A stretch of 64,000 bases of DNA from Tiliqua scincoides (lineage: Eukaryota > Chordata > Lepidosauria > Squamata > Scincidae), in contig NC_089830.1 of the NCBI RefSeq assembly GCF_035046505.1, positions 23,476,284 to 23,540,283 on the forward strand. The letters run 5' to 3'. Each line of letters begins with the position of its first letter. The stretch's first letter is position 1. Of the stretch, positions 1 through 11,483 are shown piece by piece. The notes beneath the pieces are model-generated. The model was given only the letters and a program-made list of their open reading frames with translations, was not told the DNA's origin and ran no database searches. The position numbers and the translations under genes were made by a program.

Positions 1-571
1 CATGCCAGAACACCTATGCAAGGCAATCTACAAGTCCCACCTAAAATACACAATATATTGTATATTGAAGTTTAGACTTATCTAGAAGGCCAGATTAATG
101 TAGTACAAGTCACAATAAATTTGTCCATAGGTTTTATGCTTTTCAAAACTATATACTAGGCAGACATGAATGACTTTGCCTGGAGAAAGTGATAAAAAAG
201 GTCATCCCTGCTTAGAAGCTGTGACTTCTGCCTTGAATCCTGGTTGTTGGTTGAGATTAACCAGAAAATTGAGAGAGAGAGAGAGAGAGATTCTGCACAT
301 GCCCAGAAGAACAGAGGACTTTGCCTCCTCTTGAATAAAACCTTTGTTTCATCCAGCTCAGTGTTCCTCAAGGTTTGTCCTCTGCTGTACCACTTCAAAT
401 GGTCCACCTTTTCAAAGAGCTTCTTCTGGGTTTAATAAATATATATATATACGCTCTGTGTGATGTTTCACCCCATCTGAGATATACACCCCCTTCTTCC
501 TTGCTTTTGAAGCTTCCTGTAACATCTTCCTCCCTTGCTGTTTAGAAGCTTGATGGCTTTTTCTCTTCCAG
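1..571. other. Stretch upstream of the first SMG9 coding exon
   Basis: No coding exon is visible here. A pyrimidine-rich acceptor ends at 571, so this is best read as the last part of the 5' UTR intron of SMG9. It holds a short GA repeat at 271-290 and an AT-rich run near 436-451. The far 5' UTR exon and the promoter must lie before the window. Confidence 0.6.
271..290. repeat. (GA)n microsatellite
   Basis: Ten GA units, uninterrupted. Confidence 0.9.
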
Positions 572-584
572 GTCCTGTTTCCCC

Positions 585-3500
585 ATGTCGGAATCGGGGC
601 ACAGCCAGCCTGGGCTGTACGAGCGTCGCCGTCGCTGGAACCGCGATAAGGAGCTGGGTCACCAGAGCTTGTCTGGGCCAGGCCGGGATCGTGACTATGT
701 CCCCTGGGACCGCGAACGAGAGCGGCGGGTAATGTCCATGCTTTGGCTGGGGTGGGAATACGATGACGCAGCCAGTGTGAGGCCTGACCTGACCATGCTG
801 TTCCTTTTAGGACCCCGTGGAGGAGCCAGCGGGATCCATGATGCAAAAAACGCCCATCATCCTGGCCAAGCCGCCTGCAGAGAGGGTAGGTTAGAGGCCT
901 GGCCTGGCAGAGTAGGCTAGAGAAAGCAGCATGGCATGCCTTGGTGTACAGGCTAGAACACACAGTCTGGAACATGCCAATGAAAGGATGGAGTTCCCTT
1001 TCCTTTCCAGCTGTCTTCAGTAGTGTAGACAGAACGGGAAGAGAGAACTCTGCTTTTGGAAGGCAGTAGGGTTGAGTGGATTCAGCAAAGGCAACTGTGT
1101 TTCTGTGTAATGTCCAGAGGGATTTTGGGTATCAGTCTCTATTGTCCTCCAGTCTAAAGGAGCCCCTGCTCCGGCTCCTGCTCCGGCCCCTGCTCCGGCC
1201 CCGGCCATTGAGAAGCCCATTGTGCTGATGAAGTCAAGGGAGGAAGGAAAAGGCCCCACGGGGGCAACAGAATCATCAAGCCAACCCCCTGCCACTGTTG
1301 CCAAGGTGGAGAAGGAGGGACAGCGTCCCACACAGCCAGTCTATCAGATCCAGAACAGGGGCATGGGCTCGACTGCGTCCAGCGGCACCATGGACCGTGA
1401 GTACCCCGAAGGGAGCCAGTTCTGTGACGATAAACATTGTTGGTACAAAGGGGACAGCGTGGAAGTCGTGTTCTGCGTGCGTTAAGGAAACTCACTTATT
1501 GCATAGTTAAATAAGATGACGCCGTGAAGAAGAATTAACTCCCACAAGGTGCAAGTGCACTAATTGCATTTGTATAATGCCCCCAAGCACTCAAAGTGCT
1601 TCTCAGACATTATCTTTACATCAACCACATAAGAGTTATTATGTCCATGTTGCATGTGGTGAAGACTGAGAGGGAGAGTCTTGACCAAGACCACCTAGTG
1701 GGTCTGTGGCAGAGCTGATATTTGAACCAGCAACTTCTGATTCATAGCCTGCTATCTTAGCATTACGCTGTCCTAGCTCATCATTGTCAACCAAGTAAAC
1801 AACATGAGAAGCATCCTTGGAACGGCAGTTTTCTTTTAAAAACCAGTTCCTGATCCAGTGAGGGGCTAAAGCGTGTCTTGAAATGTTAGACTGCCATGGT
1901 TGAACGCACCCATCAGTTCCTTCCCATCGGAGAGGGAATCCCATGCAGCCTTGATGACCCTCCCAGGCTTACGTATGTGCAGTAAGGTCATCCCAAGGGA
2001 GTAAGTGAAAATACAGGAGATTCCCTGTTACTGTAACGGATGGGCCCTGGGGAATCCCAAATGTATTTCGGTTGTCTAGAAAACATTGCCCTATCCCTGG
2101 ATTGAAATTGGCTATTTACTTGGGACTTATTGCCCTTACTGATTCTGGGCCTCCTTTTCCCACTCCAGCTGTGGTTGGCCAGGCCAAACTTCTAGCCCCG
2201 GAAAAGATGAAGCATAGCATCAAGCTGGTGGATGACCAAATGAACTGGTGTGACAGCGCCATTGAGGTATGAGGTCTAGAGATTTTCTACTGTCACCTTC
2301 CAACCCTGTCCCCTTCCTGCAGCTCTCCCTGCCTTTCTCCCTCATCTGTGGAGCCAGCCCTTCTTTCAGCGGAGGGTCTGGGTGGGACACTATTCTGTGT
2401 ATGGGAAGGGACCCTATGTTTCAATTCCTGGTTACCTGGCGCCAGTGCCCTGATATGATTCAGGGTGAGTCTTGCCCATAAGTGAAGGCCCATAGGATCA
2501 GCAGTCGGTGTCCTTTCCTGTTCTAGGTGCTGAGTCTGTAAGCGTGTGTGTTTCTCTCTCTCTCTTTAATTTTCTAATTTAGTACCTCCTGGACCAAACG
2601 GATGTGCTGGTGGTCGGGGTGCTGGGACTGCAGGGGACTGGCAAATCTATGGTGATGTCACTGCTGTCTGCCAATCAACCTGAAGAGGATCAGAGGTACT
2701 GGGGAGCCGGGACAGTGGAAGGGACATTGCAAGTGGGCAATCTGATGACTTTAGGACATGGAATGAATGAATAGGTTGGAGAGAATGAACCGACAGAGAA
2801 ACGTAGGTGGGGGGAATTCTTAACTTGGCTGGTTTTTTGACTGGAGACATTGAGAAATGAAACTTGGGAGTTGGCAACAAGATGATGACTTTGCAGTTAT
2901 TTTGATTGTTGCAGGAGGGGACAAGAGCTGTGCTTTGGAAGCCTGGTGTTGTAATGGCTGGGTCAGATCAAGACACTGCATCTAGTCCCCACTTCTTTCT
3001 CTTATTAGTCCCTGGCTTAACTACCATTTTTTCTCCAGCTTCTTGTCTGTCCACTTTCTTCCTGGGCACTTGGAATATTCAAGAGTATTCAGTGTTACCA
3101 CGCCTGTTCAGCCAATCAGTGTTGGAGACCTCGCTTCCCCAAGCATTACCCTATCATTGATACCCAATCATTGATCAGCCCTTGCTTTGCTCCTCTTTTG
3201 CCAAACCCATTGCCTGTCTTTCAGGACCTATGTTTTCCGTACCCAGAGTCAGGAGATCAAGGAGCGTGGGGGCAACCAGACCAGTGGCATTGATTTCTTC
3301 ATCACCCAGGAGCGTATCATCTTCCTGGACACTCAGGTCAGTGATTCAGTGGTCTCCCCTTTTTTTTTCCCCAGCCTTCCTTTGGAGTTGCCCCCCATCC
3401 CTGTTGTCCTTGAATGGGTTCAGAGGCAAACCCCCAGTTGCTTTGTCCCATCACCTTTTGAAGCGTGATCTATGAGCCCTTGTTTGAGATACATCTATTT

Positions 3501-6500
3501 GACCAGGGCAGCTAACTTTTACCTTGAATCTTTAGAGACAGTTTGCAGCACTTTAGTTCTGCAGGGTACACCTGGTTTTGTAGTGCAAGATAGAGAACCC
3601 TACACTTTTCAGGCTTCAGAGGCCCTCTGGATTTGTTAGAAGTGAGGTGGGATGTAAGAAAGAAAGTAGAGACTTGAAACAATGAGGGTACTTTAGACTG
3701 GCTAAGTGAGGTCGGGTGAGACTGCTGGGTAAAGGAAGCTGAAGACCCAGAAGTTAGGTATATATGTTAAAGAGATTTTTTTTTTCTTGCTGGATTTAAA
3801 CCACGTTTAAAGTCTTAGTTCAATGTTCCTACCAAGTCTTGGGCTCACACACTCCTGCCTCCCCATCTCATTTGAAGGGAGGAGATCTGTGGTTTCTGTT
3901 CCAGGGTTAAAACCATGATTTGCTGTTGCATCTGAACTTGGCAAACCCTGGCTTATTTTTAAGAATAGTTCATGAGCAACTACTGCTGCAATCCTATCCG
4001 CACTTTCCTGGGAGTAAGCCGCATTGAACACAATAGTAGACATAGTATGACATATAGTAGACATGTCATAGACTATGACATGTCATAGACAATAGTAGAC
4101 ATATATGTCCTGAGTAGACATACATAGGACTGTGCTCTAGAAATGAAGACAGACACCAGTGTGGCTGCAGATAGGAAATGATTGACAGTCTACTCCACAA
4201 GCTTTTATTCTCTCCTCTGCAGCCCATTCTCAGCCCCTCCATCCTAGATCACCTTATCAACAATGACCGTAAACTACCTCCGGAGTACAATCTACCCCAT
4301 ACCTACGTTGAGATGCAGGTACAGGCTGTTCTCGTTCTGTAGGTGTTGGTGGGGTCAGGAAAAGATCTGAGAGCAGTGAATGAGCCTGTATCTCTGTCAG
4401 GGGATGGGAGACACCTTCCTATCCAAAGCAAACTGTACACACAGTAAAAATGTACATGGCTGAGCAGAGCTGGCCCAGCCATGAGGCCAACTGAAGCAGT
4501 TGCCTCAGGCACCAGATTTTTTTTTTTTTTTTGAGAGGGGTGCCCATCTCAATCTACCTACTTGCCTCTGTTGCTTCTCCTTCTGCTTCCTGGTTTGGAA
4601 AAAGAAAAAGGGAACAGAGATGTGGAGGGGATGGCTGGGCTGGGCTGGAATGATAGCAAGTGAGAGGAGCAGAGGCCTCATCTGGTAAGGGGAGGCAGCA
4701 TTTGACATGCCGCCTCAGGCATCACGAGATCTTGATCCAGCCCCGCTTCTGAGAATCCAAAGGATTCCTTGCCATGGAGTTTGAGAAGTTTGAGGGTATT
4801 GGGCTGACTTTGGGGTGGGGCTTTTGACCCTGCTGTGTTCATAGCCTGAGGCATATGGAAATGAATGATGAGGGCACTGGTAAAGCAAGGCAGCCCCTTC
4901 CGCTGAATGTTGGTCTCTGTTCCTCTCAGCTCTCCTGCCTTCTCACAGCTTCTTTCCTTTCAGTCCCTCCAGATTGCTGCGTTCCTGTTCACCGTCTGCC
5001 ACGTGGTCATTGTGGTGCAGGACTGGTTCACAGATCTGAGCCTGTACAGGTAAGAGTGATGTGTGCGTGTTTGTGTGATATTGAGGAGCCAAGCAAAGAG
5101 ATCTGATTCCCATTTGAGTCAAACCAATTACCTGTTTAGCCCTTTTTTGACCCTGGTGTTGGTCAGAAGATGCATCTAGCATCTTTCTGCTGTGGTGGGA
5201 CTATAAGTAGAAATCTCTTGCTCCATTCCCCTCCATTCCTTCAATCTTCTGCCTTCCCCTTTAGGTTTTTCTCCTAGTTTCCACCCCATCCTATTCTTGA
5301 CGGGGTTATTTTGTGCTATTGCGATCGTTTATGGTCCTTGTAAAAACGAAATAACAGGAAACTTAGAAAGATCTTGTAGTCTCTCCTGTTGCCACTAGAG
5401 GAGGGCCAGTGTCTACAGAAATCCCTTCCATGATCAATTGTTACAGTTCTGTTTACATCTCCGGCAGGTTCCTGCAGACAGCTGAGATGGTGAAACCCTC
5501 CACTCCGTCTCCCAGCCACGAATCCAGTGGCTCCTCCGGCTCTGATGAGGGCACAGAGTACTACCCGCACATTGGTATGGAAGATGCCAAGGCTCGCTTT
5601 CTATCCTGTGTCATCTGGAGTTGGTGGTAGGCTGGATAGGTGGTGGGCACAAAGGTTTGTGAGAAGGGGGCGGAGGAAGCATGGAGCTGAGATAACAAGG
5701 GGCTAAGCAGAAAGAAAGATATACAGGGGACCTGCCTTATCCATGGGCTCGCAGATTTGAACATCTGCTGAGATACTGAACCTGCAGAAGGCCTCCTGGA
5801 TGCAACTAGCTTCCAGTTCACGCCTGCAATTTCTGGTCACATCTGGAGGTATTTTGGAGAGGCTGAGCACAACCTCTGGATGACCAGACAAGGCTCCCAG
5901 GTAAGTTTTTGTGGCATCATATAGGTACCTCCCCCCACAGATTTTGGTATCCACGTGCTGGGGTGTGTGTCCTGGAACGGATTCCCTTCACATTCTGAGG
6001 GTTGACTGCATGTTGCCTCCAGGATCAGGACAAAGCGTCTCTGAATGCTATCCACTCATGATGGATATCAAATTCTTGTGTAGCATTTTCTTTAGATGTG
6101 ACAAGTAATACCAACTGCCATGACTGTTGCAAATTCAGAAGGATGAAGGGACAGTTCCTCTTCATCTTATTGCCAAATTTGGGTCAGTGCTGACTTGGGA
6201 TGTATGTTTCTGTATCCATCTCTTTCTGCCCCGAGGGTGCATTTAATGCATAATGCTTAGAAAATGCTCATCTCTCCCGCCCCCTTTCTCTTTCCAGTTT
6301 TTCTCCAGAACAAAGCCAAGAGAGAGAATTTCTGCCCCCGGAACCTGAAGCAGATGCATCTGGTGGTTGACAAAATCATGATGCACTCACATCTGAAATA
6401 CAAGGGTAGCATCTTTTTTTGGACTGACTTGAAGATGCCCAGCCATTTATCTCATAGGTTGTAAAGGCACATAATGACACCTGTTCGTGCCTGCAGACCC

Positions 6501-9350
6501 AGTGTTATCAAATTCAGGATTCCTACCTGAAATCAGTAGCTGGTTTTTGCTGGCCTGAAGTTGGCTGCATGTCATGTCTGTCTTGCAGCACAGGGGCAAG
6601 TGGTCAGCTTTGTACTGCAAGATGACCAGCTGAGTTCCAACACTGATCTGCGCATGGCAGCAAGGTCCTTGTGTATTCACACATGTGGCATTTAGCTATG
6701 TTTCATCTCTGAAGAACAGCCCAATTTTGCCAAGGCTCCTGTTAACGTCAAAGTCTTTTGGGTTATGTAACCTTAGCATTTAACAACACTACGTGGCATG
6801 GATATTGCTTCACATTCTTGGGAGGTCCCAGGTTCGAATCCTCACTCAGCCCAGGATGATTTTGAATTCACCGCAGTCTTTCAGCCTGTTGCACCATTGG
6901 CAGATGTGATGACTTACAAAGCATTGGACTATAGCCACACAGTCTCATTGTGAGGATAAAATTGCAGGGTCAGGGGAGAGTTCTTTGAAGGGGGGGAAGA
7001 ACAGACATTTTTTTTTCTAAAAGCTTTAAGAAACTGTTAATTCTCTGTTACCAAAATGTGTCGTGCACAGTCCCTTGACCCCAGTGCACACTTTAGCCTT
7101 CTTCCAGGGTTAAGCACCCTTTAAAAAGGTGTTGTTGCCGGTCATTGCTCCAGCAAACTTGTAAAAGTGATCTTTTAAAAAGACATTTTAGGATAGAAAC
7201 TTAATAATTTGGTTCATGATAGAAAGTGAGAACCAGGACAAGTGTGTGTGGGAATTATCCTGTCGCCCCATCACACGAAGCTCCAGCAGGCCCATCTTCA
7301 GCACAGGTTTTCAGGCCCATCTCCTAGTGAACCCTGAAAACCACATGTTTGGGTGTCCTGAGAAATGTCTGGTTTGCTAAACTGCCTTTTTTTCCAACCA
7401 GGCACCCTTTCCATGCTGGAATGCAACATATTTCCTGGCCTGCCCCAGAGTTACCTGGACTCCGAGGTCAACCTGTTCCTACTTCCTTTTATGGACACTG
7501 ATGCGGATGATGCTCTGCCCAGAGCAGGTGAGGAGAAACCCACTTCAGCCCTTTTCTTGCTATTCATACATATGCAAGGGACCAAGTAGTGTTGAACATG
7601 CTCTCGGGGCGAGGGGCCCCCTCCAATCAGTACCCATTGTACATCATCCCACAGGCTGCCAAGTATGAACAGTGATACCGTGATGCTTGCAGAACTGAAA
7701 ATGCAACATATTTTCTTGCACCTTGTCTTGCTTGCTTGGTGGCTCAAGCAAGCAAGCCAAGGTGCATGGGGAATAGCTCATCGGTCTCACTTGGAAGTTA
7801 TGTCTTGTGTGTGGTACTACACATTGTGTGTGTATTTCTCTGTTTCTCTTAGCATGCAAAGCAACAGTGAGCAGCGTCAGGTTGAATGGAGGACCAGAAA
7901 TTGTTACGTTTTGTGGGGATTTTGAGTGGACAAACCATTGGCAATGTTTACATAGGCCCCTGTTTCCCCCACAACTTAGGGCCCATTCCTATCCAACGTT
8001 CTAGTGCCAATGCAGCCCTAAGTTAAGGGAGCAAACTACCTTGAGGAAGCCTCTGTGACTGTCTCCCCAGCATAGGATGCAGCACATGCCCCATTGGTAC
8101 GTCTGTATCAGTGCTGGAAAGTTGGATAGAATTGGGCCCTTAGTTTGCTTTACATAATAAAAGTCTGCTTGACGTGCAACTTACATGCTTATTCTGATTT
8201 TCATGATAAAAGAAAGTCTCTATGTGAGAGGGAACTACGTTTTCCTCCCTGTTGTATGCACTCTAATCCATGGAGATGAACTCAAGACCATGGAGCATGA
8301 AGCAAACTCCATCCACTTAATCCACCTCTTCCCCAAAGGAGTCACACTGTGATACGAATCCACCCAACCACACATTCTGGCTTGAGTTGGGGGCTGTTGC
8401 TGATACCCCCCCCCCCAGGGGAAGTCTCTCTAAGAGGGACTGTTCTGTGTTTTGCTAAGAGGTTCAAGCCTCTCTTAAGATCCCCAAGCAATCCACTGGT
8501 CTCGTTCCCAATTTGCAGCCCCGGGAAGCGGCCCTCTCTTCTCCCTCCTGCCCGGATACAAGGGCCATCCCAGCTTTCAGTCTCTGATTGCCAAACTCCG
8601 GAGCCAGATTATGTCCATGTCCCGACCTCAACTTTCTCACACCATCCTGACAGAAAAGAACTGGTAAGTAAGAGTGTGCGTGTGTCACTTATTTATGGGA
8701 GGTTAAGCTAGAGGGAGGCTTGGGCTGCAGAGGTGCTGCTTGTCCCATCAGCCACTCATTTTGCCAAATACAAATAGAGAAAGTTTTTTTGTTTTTGTTT
8801 TTAAAGTGAAGAAGTGAACCTAAAATCTGGAACCATCCCAAGGCTTCCCAAAATCTAGAGTGATATTATTATTCTGCCTCCCCAGAACCACTGTAGCACC
8901 AATCCGGCCCACTCTTATCAGATGACTTGCCCAGCTGCTGCTACTCTTCAGCTTCCTGGAGTGGTAGAGGAAGTCTGGAGGAGAGCGGTGGGCTAGAGAG
9001 TTGGAGACATTCTAGCCCACAACTCTCCTTTCTTCCATGCTTCCTCTTCTGCCCTGTTCTCCTCCTTTTTGAATCCAGGGTGCAGGAGGAGAAGTGACAG
9101 GCTCCCCCTGCCAGTTCTTTTTCACTTGGCCCCACAGATGGGGCAGCCCCGCCAAAATCACTTGTCCTGTGTCCCATAGCAAGGTTACTATGCAACAGAT
9201 CAAGGTGCCTCCTAGAGAAGTGGCTTTTGGGATTGAAGCTGACCACACTGCAACTCTTCTCTTTTGGGCAGGTTCCACTACGCGGCCCGCATCTGGGACG
9301 GCGTGAAGAAATCATCTGCTCTCTCAGAGTACAGCCGCCTGCTGGCCTGA
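585..9350 (+). CDS. SMG9: SMG9, subunit of the SMG1 kinase complex (nonsense-mediated decay), 13 coding exons
   Basis: Coding exons: 585-728, 811-885, 1153-1396, 2169-2266, 2583-2695, 3225-3336, 4223-4318, 4964-5049, 5468-5574, 6298-6405, 7402-7527, 8519-8663, 9272-9350. All introns are GT-AG, the joins keep frame, and the product is 510 aa (human about 520). It starts MSESGHSQPGLY and ends YSRLLA, as in mammals. SMG9 binds SMG8 and with it restrains the SMG1 kinase that phosphorylates UPF1 in nonsense-mediated mRNA decay. A basic, disordered N-terminus (1-73) is followed by an Ala-Pro-rich linker, and a G-domain-like fold starts near 188 with a P-loop-like GLQGTGKS at 202-209. The start ATG sits 13 bases into its exon (acceptor ends at 571), so the leader is split by an intron. 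It lies tail to tail with the next IRG gene. The gene looks intact. Recognition is from remembered mammalian SMG9. Confidence 0.97.
1153..1206 (+). repeat. Pro-Ala coding repeat in SMG9 exon 3
   Basis: A GC-rich hexamer-type repeat (GCTCCG/GCCCCG units) encodes about seven alternating Ala-Pro pairs. Mammalian SMG9 also has a Pro/Ala-rich linker here, so the composition is conserved, while the unit count is likely to vary. Confidence 0.8.
1559..1790 (-). repeat. MIR-like tRNA-derived SINE remnant in an SMG9 intron
   Basis: The block around 1625-1745 resembles the core of MIR-type SINEs: a gaagactgaga..., ccaagaccacctagt, gtggcagagctgatatttgaacc succession. It is heavily decayed. The family is assigned by resemblance only. 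Confidence 0.5.
3960..4140. repeat. Short Harbinger-like MITE fragment plus agtagaca repeats
   Basis: 3985-4031 matches one half of the roughly 90-bp palindromic element seen many times here (aatcctatccgcac, cctgggagtaagc). It runs into a local array of imperfect ATAGTAGACAT and CATGTCATAGAC units at 4031-4130 that can fold on itself. Confidence 0.6.
4465..4748 (+). repeat. Non-autonomous element with gctggccca termini
   Basis: The block contains a T-run, a GA-rich centre and an end in ccgcctcaggca. A related block starts near 52012 (agggctggcccaggt, cctgaggcagcatgc). It is probably a short DNA-transposon derivative in an SMG9 intron. Ends are approximate. Confidence 0.45.
5722..6016. repeat. 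Possible Tigger/mariner-type MITE in an SMG9 intron
   Basis: The left end (caggggacctgccttatcc) and the right end (attctgagggttgactgca) recall the remembered ends of Tigger-like elements, with a tggtatcca motif inside. The termini are only loosely inverted, so the assignment is weak. Confidence 0.3.
6800..6962 (+). repeat. tRNA-derived SINE remnant
   Basis: A consensus pol III B box (GGTTCGAATCC) is followed by a SINE-like body about 150 bp long in an SMG9 intron. No clear A box remains, so it is a fossil copy rather than a tRNA gene. Confidence 0.4.
7979..8139. mobile_element. Harbinger-like MITE, 161 bp, TTA target duplication
   Basis: The termini are inverted over about 19 bp: GGGCCCATTCCTATCCAAC on the left and its near complement on the right. 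The element is flanked by TTA at 7976-7978 and 8140-8142, the 3-bp duplication typical of PIF/Harbinger elements. Related copies: 10614-10795, 47426-47608, 49794-49994. Confidence 0.75.
8941..9130. repeat. Unclassified repeat shared with 42400-42640
   Basis: Both places show the same order of motifs (ggtgggctagag, cattctagccc/cactctagctt, a CT-rich run, then atccagggtgcaggagg or atccagaaggtcggagg). A weaker relative lies near 52090-52170. Family unknown. Confidence 0.45.
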
Positions 9351-10040
9351 GTGTAACAGCCTTGCACTGGAGCTGCCAAGGGGTGGCCAGGCTTCCCTAT
9401 CCCCCCCGTGCTGGTGAGCCAGGGTATCTGTGCCCTCAGCCAGAGGCACAAAGTGAAGTGTGGATTCCAGAGGAGAGCACGAGGAGTCGGCACCGTCCCT
9501 TTGGCAGTGCTGCATGAGATTCCGGAACAGACTGCAGGACTGGCGCTGTTTCGATGGGGTCGCCATCCTGCCTAACACCCAGCAAGTCTCTAGCCCTATG
9601 GTTCTCTAAGGGCTCTGATTTCCACCTCCACCACCCAGAGGACAGAGTGGTTCTCCATTGTCTGTTGTGCTGTACCTCCTCCCAGGGAAATGGAAATCCT
9701 TCATCTAGGGCAGGAGTTTATGATGGGACCAACCGCAGCCTCCGAGTGCCTTCAGAGAGCGATTTCTCTGCAGTTGCAGCAGTGGGTGGGTCAGGTCAAA
9801 AGTCAGTGAGGAATTGTGGATCTGAATATGGTGTACTGGTCTAAGAATCAGATTCTCGTGCCCTTCCACCTCAAGGGAGGTGCACCCAGCCCCATCTCTC
9901 CCTCCTCCAGCCTGTGTCCCTTCCCTTGAAACCTGTGTTCCTGACTGCCGTCTTCCTCTCCTGTAAAGGGGATGGAGCCACTCCCCCCTTTGCACCAAGT
10001 ATTCCATTCTTGTCTAATAAAGTGTTCAAGCTGATTCTTG
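9351..10040 (+). other. SMG9: SMG9 3' UTR
   Basis: Non-coding sequence from the SMG9 stop to about 20 bases after the AATAAA at 10016. No repeat is visible in it, consistent with a genuine 3' UTR. The cleavage point is approximate. Confidence 0.75.
10016..10021 (+). terminator. SMG9: SMG9 polyadenylation signal AATAAA
   Basis: Canonical AATAAA, 666 bases after the stop codon, followed by a GT-rich stretch and a T run at 10052-10060, as expected of a cleavage site. Confidence 0.75.
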
Positions 10041-10613
10041 ACCTGGGGGATTTTTTTTTTAGCGATTGTCACAGTGCTGAATAATCTAACCCAGGTTACC
10101 TACTTACTGATGCCTAGGGGTCTTGTGCTGGCTGTCGCCTTGATTGTAAAATGAATGAAAGAGCAGACCCCCTCGGAAAGGGACACAATGGGGAAATGTG
10201 ATTGTTTCTGAAAGAGGTGAAGAACCTCTTAATTCTCAGGTCACAAGGGCTGCCGACCAGGCCGTCCAGGCAAAATTAGCCAACAGGCAATTTTAGGACA
10301 AGGCTGTCTCTGGTTATCGAGTGGGTAGGTGCCATTTGGTTTAATTCTTTTAGTTCAGTAAACCGCTAGGTACATGTAAGCAAGAGATGGTTTATCAGGT
10401 CATAAGGGACTCGTGAAAGAGACCATTGGACTCAGGCTGATGGAATCTGTGGCTAATAGCAGTTGATTCTAATCCAATGGGAGAACTCGGCCCCGAAAGG
10501 GCACCTGGTATTCCAGCTCTTTGATGAAAGGAACAGGACTTATTAAGAAGGCCACCCATCAAAATCTGGGTGCTCATGTTCAGAACATCTCTGTTCCAAA
10601 TTTATATGCATTA

Positions 10614-10795
10614 GGACCTAATCCTTTCCCTGCAATGATGCAGGTGCAATGCTGCTCCAAGACAAGGGACCAAAAGTTCCATTACCTTGAGGAGGTCTCT
10701 CTGACTGCACCCCACCACCATAGGATGCAATGAACTGTGTGTTACCACAGCCTGCATAGGTGCTGCAAGGTTGGGTAGGTTTGCCCCCCCCCCCC
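10614..10795. mobile_element. Harbinger-like MITE, decayed
   Basis: The left terminus (ggacctaatcc after TTA at 10611-10613) and body (ccttgaggaggtctctctgactgc) match the 7979-8139 element. The right end runs into a C homopolymer and is not sharp. Confidence 0.6.
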
Positions 10796-10869
10796 GTTTA
10801 ATTGACTTAGCTCCCCTCATGCAGCACTGAATCCTGGGAACTGTAGTTTTGTGAGGCTGCAGATAATTA

Positions 10870-10875
10870 TTTATT
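10870..10875 (-). terminator. Likely polyadenylation signal of IRG copy A
   Basis: TTTATT on + reads AATAAA on -, about 610 bases past the stop of IRG A. The same signal sits at the homologous place in unit B (20532-20537), which supports it. In unit C the motif is changed. Confidence 0.45.
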
Positions 10876-11222
10876 CCAGAGGTCCCTAGCCATATGTTAG
10901 AACAGCAATCGGTACTCAGGATTTCTGCTAGAATTAAATGAATTTAGAAACAGAGCCAATCCTATTCCCACCAAAAGCTGTTGTGATGGCCTAACCTTTG
11001 TGGTCTTTTACTCGTCTCATTCTGCTCCAGGCTGGCAAACAAGAACAGGTACAAAAACAAAAAAAAAGGGTAGGGGGTGAGCATGCATCAGCCGCAGACC
11101 TGCCACACAAGAGGTTAAGATCTATTTCAACCATCTGACTCAAGGACTTTGCAAGGTTCCTGGTCTTGTCCTCCTTTCTCCTGCTTACAGTTGGTGAATA
11201 CTGTTCTCTACTAACCACTATG

Positions 11223-11357
11223 GTTGGCAACCTTCAGCCTCGAAAGACTATGGTATAAGCCTACAGCACCTGGTATTCCCGGGCGGTCTCCCATCCAAAT
11301 ACTAACCAGGCCTGACCCTGCTTAGCTTCTGAGATCAGACAAGATTGGGCATCTGCA
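11223..11357 (-). mobile_element. 5S rRNA-derived SINE
   Basis: On - this reads a 5S-like head (gcttagcttctgagatcaga region on +, with the box A/C area of 5S) followed by a tail complementary to ggttggcaaccttcagcctc. It lies in the 3' flank of IRG A, so the transcript may carry it. Other copies: 17245-17393 and 27533-27676. The head has diverged from true 5S and is not an rRNA gene. Confidence 0.8.
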
Positions 11358-11379
11358 GAGTCACAGTTGCTGCTTCTAC

Positions 11380-11406
11380 TAACCAACCAACCAACCAACC
11401 AACCAA
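11380..11406. repeat. (CCAA)n microsatellite
   Basis: About six CCAA units directly beside the 5S-derived SINE. Confidence 0.85.
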
Positions 11407-11483
11407 AGGAAAATAATCTCCGTTTCAATGGAGTTACATGATTTTAAAACTGTGCATGTATCTCAGAATTGCCACAGGTGAAG

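Noticed and set aside
244-440. AATAAA-like signals and tgttcctcaaggtttg, resembling the end of an LTR
   Set aside because: No paired repeat, no primer-binding or internal retroviral sequence nearby. Not enough to call a fossil element.
412-975. 187-aa open frame on - across SMG9 exons 1 and 2
   Set aside because: It crosses real coding exons and introns of SMG9 on the other strand, has no domain, and is explained as a shadow.
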